Source: JAGIBJ01 sp032119795 (GTDB taxonomy: Bacteria; Actinomycetota; Thermoleophilia; Solirubrobacterales; Solirubrobacteraceae). From it: a stretch of DNA of 64,000 nucleotides. The stretch covers positions 62,001 to 126,000 of the forward strand of contig JAUMFO010000008.1 in assembly GCA_032119795.1 (NCBI GenBank), written 5' to 3'. The notes below the pieces were generated by a model. That model was given only the letters and a program-made list of their open reading frames with translations, made no database searches and had not been told where the DNA came from. Made by a program: the position numbers and the translations under genes. Of this stretch, positions 60,401-64,000 are shown piece after piece; position 1 is the first letter of the stretch; each line of letters starts with the position of its first letter.

Positions 60401-61621
60401 ACCGGCGCCGCGGGGGTGCAGACCACCACGTTCGAGATCCTGAGCGCCGCCGGCACCGCCGGCGCGACGCAGACCTTCAACCCCGCTGCCAAGCCAACGC
60501 TGGCCAGCGGAGAGAAGATCCGCTACCGCTCAGCCGACACGCTCGGGAACGCCGAGGCCGACAAGACCAGCGCCGCGGCAAAGATCGAGACCGTCGCGCC
60601 GACCACGACCGACAACGTGCCGGCCGGGTTCGCCGCCGCGCCCGTCCCCGTGACGCTGACCGCGGCCGACACCGGCGGCGCTGGGGTCCAGACCACCACG
60701 TTCGAGATCCTGAGCGCAGGCGGCGCCCCGGGGACGACCCAGACCTACGACCCCGCGGCCAAGCCCACCCTCAGCAACGGCGAGCGGATCCGCTACCGCA
60801 GCACCGACACCGCCGGCAACACCGAGACGAACAAGACCAGCGCCGCCGCGAAGGTCGACACCACCATCCCCACGACGACGATCACCACGGCGCCGGCCGC
60901 GTCGAGCAGCGAGCGGTCGCCGACCGTCGCGTTCACCACCGCCGCGACCGCCGCAACGTTCGCCTGCTCGCTCGACGGCGCTTCGCTCTCCGCCTGCGCT
61001 TCACCGGTCACGCTCGGCCCGCTCGCCGACGGTGCACACACCTTCAGCGTCCGCGCGACCTCCCAGGCCGGCACGGTGGGTCCGACCACGACGGTCAGCT
61101 TCACGATCGCCCAGTCGCCCGCCCCGACGACGCAGGACCCGCCTGCGCCGACCACGCCGACGACGCCCGTCGTGGCCCCCGACCCGCCTGCGCCCGACCC
61201 GCCCACCGTCCCCTCTGGCGTCACCGGCCCCCCGCTGCCGGTCGCCGCGCCACCTGCCGTGGAGCCGATCCCGACCCTCGCGCTGGCACGACGCGTTAAG
61301 GGACGGTCGCTGCTGCTGGACCGCGGCGCCATCCCAATCCGCGTCTCCTGCGGACCGGCCGCCTGCCGCATGACGATCACCGCCACGCTGCGCGCGCAAG
61401 GCAAGACCCGCGTGAAGCTGCGCCAAACGGTCGTCACGCTGCAGGCCGGCGAGACCCGCTCAACCTCCATCAAGACCACGTCGTCGCAGCGCCGCGCGAT
61501 CCGCCGTCTTACGGGCCCGCGGGGCAGCGGCCAAGCTCGGTTTGAGCTCAGTGCGACGGGCGGCGGCGTGACCAAGCAAGCCACCGTCAACCTGAACCTG
61601 CGCCGGCTCGCGGTGCGCTAG
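57494..61621 (+). CDS. Secreted RCC1-repeat protein with Ig-like C-terminal domains
   Basis: GTG 57494 opens a 1,375-residue protein with a signal peptide (LLVLLVALAGLLLGAGQAQA). From about residue 55 to 860 there are about 21 repeats of roughly 40 residues (pattern TVTQITAGxxHTCAIKTDG, then TPVCWGxNxxGQTTIPAGTG), each with two Cys: the RCC1 beta-propeller family, likely three seven-bladed propellers. Next comes a putative Ig domain (GALPGGLTISPSGLISGTPTATG). Two near-identical domains of about 90 residues follow (TTTDNVPAGF...TFEILSA). Then come another Ig-like domain, a Pro/Thr linker and a basic C-terminal domain. Surface binding is a guess. Confidence 0.9.
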   Translation: MPHRTITPSLRALLVLLVALAGLLLGAGQAQALSPTGDGPRFSGPGVGSGERITAGGSHSCAITPEGTPVCWGKNTDGQRGIPGGVGTVRQITAGLDHTCAIRTDGTPVCWGSNSQGQTTIPAGTGTVTQISAGSFHTCAIKTNGTAACWGSTGQGRSTIPPLLGTVIQITAGDSHTCAIKTNGDPACWGNNSDGQRSIPIDIGRLTQITAGAFHTCAIETDGDPVCFGTGDDGQTTIPAGTGTVTQITAGTFHTCAIKTDGTPVCWGSGGQGQTTIPAGTGTVTQITAGGSHTCALKTNGAPVCWGSDADGQRTAPSTITTASTLTVTAGDSYACAIKTDGTPTCWGDNSAGQTTVPAGTGTVTQLTAGDRHTCAIKTDGTPTCWGDNNAGQTTVPAGTGTITQITAGNFHACAIKTDGTPTCWGSDVAGQSTVPAGTGTVTQITAGKFHTCAIKTDGTPVCWGSNSAGERTIPDGTGTVTQITAGDNHTCAIKTTGTPVCWGSSVFGLIAIPAGTGSVTQITAGSLHTCAIKTDATPVCWGRNTEGEASPPAAATFGTIAAGTQFTCATRNTGALACWGRNSSGQLTFPGEIGSATISAGFGHTCAVKPGGSPVCWGLNADEQTTIPDGTGTVTQITAGGLHSCAIKTDGNPVCWGADGEGQTTVPPGTGTITQITTGNLHTCAIKTDGTPVCWGNNFSGETTIPDGTGTVTQITAGAQHTCAIKTNGTPVCWGPNTGGQATIPDGTGTVTQITAGNFHTCAIKTDGTPVCWGTSFSGETTIPDGTGTVSQITAGAGHTCAIKTDGTPACWGSNASGQASIPAGTGTVTQITAGDSHTCAIKTDGTPTCWGRNAEGQSQATIAAIAPILAGAGEFLRVTNASPKRGFEVTAGALPGGLTISPSGLISGTPTATGSFTATITVSTDNFPPSASTGVTINVDLTAPTTTDNVPAGFRNAPIPVTLTATDTGAAGVQTTTFEILSAAGTAGATQTFNPAAKPTLASGEKIRYRSADTLGNAEADKTSAAAKIETVAPTTTDNVPAGFAAAPVPVTLTAADTGGAGVQTTTFEILSAGGAPGTTQTYDPAAKPTLSNGERIRYRSTDTAGNTETNKTSAAAKVDTTIPTTTITTAPAASSSERSPTVAFTTAATAATFACSLDGASLSACASPVTLGPLADGAHTFSVRATSQAGTVGPTTTVSFTIAQSPAPTTQDPPAPTTPTTPVVAPDPPAPDPPTVPSGVTGPPLPVAAPPAVEPIPTLALARRVKGRSLLLDRGAIPIRVSCGPAACRMTITATLRAQGKTRVKLRQTVVTLQAGETRSTSIKTTSSQRRAIRRLTGPRGSGQARFELSATGGGVTKQATVNLNLRRLAVR

Positions 61622-61720
61622 ACCCGGGGAACGCGGGTGGCAGACCGCAGACGGGTCGCCGAGAAGCAGCGACGAGCTGCCAGTTGACGACCGCCCGCGT
61701 GGCGAGCACCATCACCAGCC

Positions 61721-62530
61721 ATGAAGGTGCTGCTCGCCCAGGTGGCCGTTGCCGATGGCAGCGTCTCCGCCAACCTCCAAACGCTGCAGGCGACGCTCGC
61801 CGCACACCCGGAGGCCGACCTCGCCGTCTTCCCCGAGATGTTCTTGCCGGGCTACGACACCTCCTCGCTGCGGGCCCGCTCACTCGAGCTAGATTCGCCG
61901 GAGCTGAAGGCCGTCGCCGAGGCGTCCGCGTCGGCCGGCACGGCCGTGATCGTCGGCTTCGCCGAGATCACGCAGACGGGCATCGCCAACTCGGCCGCCT
62001 GCTTCGACGCCGACGGCCTCCTGGCGGGCGTCTACCGCAAGACCCACCTCTTCGGCGCCGGCGAGACGCGCGCGTTCGAGGCCGGCCAGGAGTACGTCGT
62101 CGCCCGACTGTGCGGCGTCCGCGTCGGCGTGCAGATCTGCTTCGACACCGAATTCCCCGAGCCCGCCCGAGCGATGGCACTCGCCGGCGCCGAGCTGCTC
62201 GTCACGGCGTCGGCCAACATGGCGCCCTACGACCTCGAGCACCGTCTCGGAGCAGCGGCTCGCGCGATCGAGAACCGTCTCCCCCACGTCTACGTCAACC
62301 GCACCGGCGTGCAGTCGGGCTTCACGTTCCTGGGTGACAGCGCCGCCATCGACGCCGGCGGCCGCGACCTGGTGCGCCTCGGCAGCGAGCCGGCAACGAC
62401 CCTCGTCGACGTCGCCATCGGCGCCGACACCGTGGGCGAGGTCGATTACCTGCGCCTCATGACGCCACCGCTGCCGGTGACGACCACGAGAGCCCAACCA
62501 TCGATCGTCGACGCCGAGGAGAAGACCTGA
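61721..62530 (+). CDS. Carbon-nitrogen hydrolase (nitrilase superfamily)
   Basis: The 269-residue product keeps the catalytic triad of the superfamily: Glu in VFPEMFLPGYD, Lys in YRKTHLFG and Cys in VGVQICFDTEFPE. Family members hydrolyse nitriles, amides or carbamates; this simple form is near the aliphatic amidase/omega-amidase group. ATG 61721 is a good start. It is single-gene, followed by the inverted repeat at 62597-62695 and converging on the acyl-CoA ligase gene. Confidence 0.9.
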   Translation: MKVLLAQVAVADGSVSANLQTLQATLAAHPEADLAVFPEMFLPGYDTSSLRARSLELDSPELKAVAEASASAGTAVIVGFAEITQTGIANSAACFDADGLLAGVYRKTHLFGAGETRAFEAGQEYVVARLCGVRVGVQICFDTEFPEPARAMALAGAELLVTASANMAPYDLEHRLGAAARAIENRLPHVYVNRTGVQSGFTFLGDSAAIDAGGRDLVRLGSEPATTLVDVAIGADTVGEVDYLRLMTPPLPVTTTRAQPSIVDAEEKT

Positions 62531-62596
62531 ATCCACCCAGGGCGGGAACGTCGCAGGGGTTGGGGTCGGCCGAACCCCCGGAGGGGTCAGGCGACA

Positions 62597-62695
62597 GCCG
62601 GGGGCGTGGGCGCCCCCGGCGGACCGTTGCTGCGCGCAGTGAGCGCCAGCGAACGTAGAGCAGCTGGGCCGGCCGGGGGCGCCCACGCCCCCGGC
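62597..62695. repeat. Compound inverted repeat in a convergent gap (possible terminator)
   Basis: Arms 62597-62620 and 62672-62695 are exact reverse complements over 24 bp (core gccgggggcg... to ...cgcccccggc). Each arm is itself nearly self-complementary. Between them lies a 51-bp spacer with a GC-rich stem (tgctgcgcgcagtgagcg). The element sits between convergent genes and may act as a terminator. Its composition suggests a dispersed repeat (REP-like) present elsewhere in the genome. Confidence 0.7.
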
Positions 62696-62716
62696 GTCAA
62701 CCCACCCCAAAGGGTG

Positions 62717-64000
62717 TTAGGCCGAAGCCCCAATCCCAGCGCCGTCAAAGATCGACTTGTCGATCTCGCGCTTGAGGATCTTCCCCGTCGCGGTCTTGGG
62801 CAGCTCGTCGATGATCGCGATGTGGCGCGGGTACTTGTAGGCCGCGACGCGCTCCTTGACGAACGCCTGCAGCTCTGCCGGGTCGATCGTCTGGCCGGGC
62901 TTGGCAGCAACGGCGGCGGCGATCTCCTCGCCGAGCTCGGCGTGCGGGACGCCAACGACGGCGGCCTCAAGCACGGCCGGATGCTCGTAGAGGACCTCTT
63001 CGATCTCACGCGGGTACACGTTGTAGCCGCCGCGGATCACGAGCTCCTTCTTGCGGTCGACGATGAAGAAGTAGCCGTCGTCGTCCATGCGAGCCATGTC
63101 GCCGGTCTTGAACCAGCCGTCGGCGTCGATCGACTCAGCCGTCGCTTCGGGGCGCTCGTGGTAGCCCTCCATCACGCCGTGGCCGCGGATCACGATCTCG
63201 CCGATCTCGCCGGCCGGGAGCTGGTTGCCTTCGTCGTCGACGACGGCCATGTCGATGCCCCACAGCGGGGTCCCGATGGAGCCCGGCTTGGACTCGTTCT
63301 CGGGGTGGTTGAAGCACGCGACGGGCGACGTCTCCGAGAGGCCGTAGCCCTCGAGCACGCGGGCGAGCTTGGCCTCAGCCTCCTTGAGCGTCTCCACGGC
63401 GCACGCGGAGCCGCCGGAGACGCAAAGGGTCAGCGATGAGACGTCGGTGGTGGCGAGGTTCGGGTGGTTGAGCAGCGCGACGAACATCGTCGGGACGCCG
63501 AAGAACTTCGTGACCTTGCGCCCCTCGATGAGCTTGAGCGCCACTTCGGGATCAAAGCGCGGGATCAACTCGACGGTGGCGCCGCGGCGGGCGGCGGCGT
63601 TCATCACGCACGTCTGACCGAACGAGTGGAACAACGGCAGGGCGCCGAGGAGCACGTCCGTGGTGTCCAGATCATGCAGCTGGGAGCTGATCTCGGCGTT
63701 CCACAGCAGGTTGGAGTGCGTGAGGATCGCGCCCTTGGGCTTGCCGGTGGTGCCCGAGGTGTAGAGGATTACCGCGGTGTCGGTGGCGATCGTCTGGCTC
63801 GGCTCGTCGATCGGCTCAACGGTGCCGATGGCCTCCTCGAGCTTGGTTGCGCCCTCGGGCGTCGCGTCGGGACCAGCCACGAGCAGCGGCACGCCTGCAG
63901 CGTCGGCGCCGATCTTGGCGTCCTCACCAAAGCCGGCCCAGGCGATGAGCGCCTTGGCGCCGGAATCCTTGAGGTAGTACTCCACCTCGCGGCCCTTGAG
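62717..64000 (-). CDS. AMP-dependent acyl-CoA ligase (C-terminal part, runs off the window)
   Basis: The frame is open at the right edge; GTG 63985 is internal because LKGREVEYYL is encoded upstream, and the family has another 70-100 residues there. Motifs: the nucleotide loop ILYTSGTTGKPKGAILTHSNL, the YGLSETSP block, WFKTGDMARMDDDGYFFIVDRKKELVIRGGYNVYPREIEEVL and the catalytic lysine block PKTATGKILKREI. It activates a fatty or aromatic acid through an adenylate and forms the CoA thioester. Chain-length specificity cannot be told. Confidence 0.93.
   Translation of the reverse strand, partial: LKGREVEYYLKDSGAKALIAWAGFGEDAKIGADAAGVPLLVAGPDATPEGATKLEEAIGTVEPIDEPSQTIATDTAVILYTSGTTGKPKGAILTHSNLLWNAEISSQLHDLDTTDVLLGALPLFHSFGQTCVMNAAARRGATVELIPRFDPEVALKLIEGRKVTKFFGVPTMFVALLNHPNLATTDVSSLTLCVSGGSACAVETLKEAEAKLARVLEGYGLSETSPVACFNHPENESKPGSIGTPLWGIDMAVVDDEGNQLPAGEIGEIVIRGHGVMEGYHERPEATAESIDADGWFKTGDMARMDDDGYFFIVDRKKELVIRGGYNVYPREIEEVLYEHPAVLEAAVVGVPHAELGEEIAAAVAAKPGQTIDPAELQAFVKERVAAYKYPRHIAIIDELPKTATGKILKREIDKSIFDGAGIGASA

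Noticed and set aside
57308..60492. Long antisense frames opposite the RCC1 gene
   Set aside because: They mirror the repeat period of the RCC1 gene and carry no independent start or domain.

Overview
The window is high-GC actinobacterial DNA. Giant secreted repeat proteins, a tmRNA with an ALAA-ending tag, GTG/TTG starts and many 4-nt overlapping gene junctions suggest a soil lineage such as Thermoleophilia/Solirubrobacterales. That assignment is an inference from gene style; no rRNA or marker tree is available here.

Layout. 1-6474: start of a Tat-exported His-rich (probably multicopper oxidase) protein, polyphosphate kinase ppk1, a GNAT acetyltransferase, a hypothetical protein coupled to a PAS-GGDEF-EAL protein. 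6540-27913: a zinc-starvation island, with a resolvase C-terminal remnant at its left edge and a Tn3-type transposase remnant at its right edge. 27944-41185: one gene for a secreted repeat protein of about 4,400 residues. 41282-42499: antitoxin, PIN toxin and cupin, overlapping. 42557-48401: a complete oligopeptide/dipeptide ABC importer (oppF-D-B-C-A). 48731-56863: DUF2277, an S1-plus-HD fusion, a large alpha/beta hydrolase, a secreted esterase, two hypotheticals and a methyltransferase. 56930-57298: tmRNA. 57494-61621: a secreted RCC1-repeat protein. 61721-end: a nitrilase and a partial acyl-CoA ligase.

The island is the main interest. Five 15-bp sites share the pattern TGAGAA(C/T)NATNCTCA, which resembles actinobacterial Zur boxes. 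They lie before a Fur/Zur gene, before znuA, between a cysteine-free L33 (rpmG) operon and a COG0523 pair, between a FecCD-type transporter and an MFS-SagB pair, and between a RiPP operon and a siderophore-type binding protein. The left half therefore looks like a classical zinc response: ZnuABC, four COG0523 (CobW-like) GTPases, zinc-free L33, WD40 and His-rich proteins.

The right half looks like a complete azol(in)e-type RiPP pathway: a precursor made of two nearly identical 27-residue repeats, a ThiF-like leader-binding protein, a CocE-type hydrolase, two YcaO proteins and a SagB-type dehydrogenase. It comes with its own exporter (MFS) and metallophore-style importer (lipoprotein, FecCD permease, ATPase). 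I infer a zinc-regulated ribosomally made metallophore (zincophore). The gene content and operators are seen in the sequence; the product and its metal are not proven.
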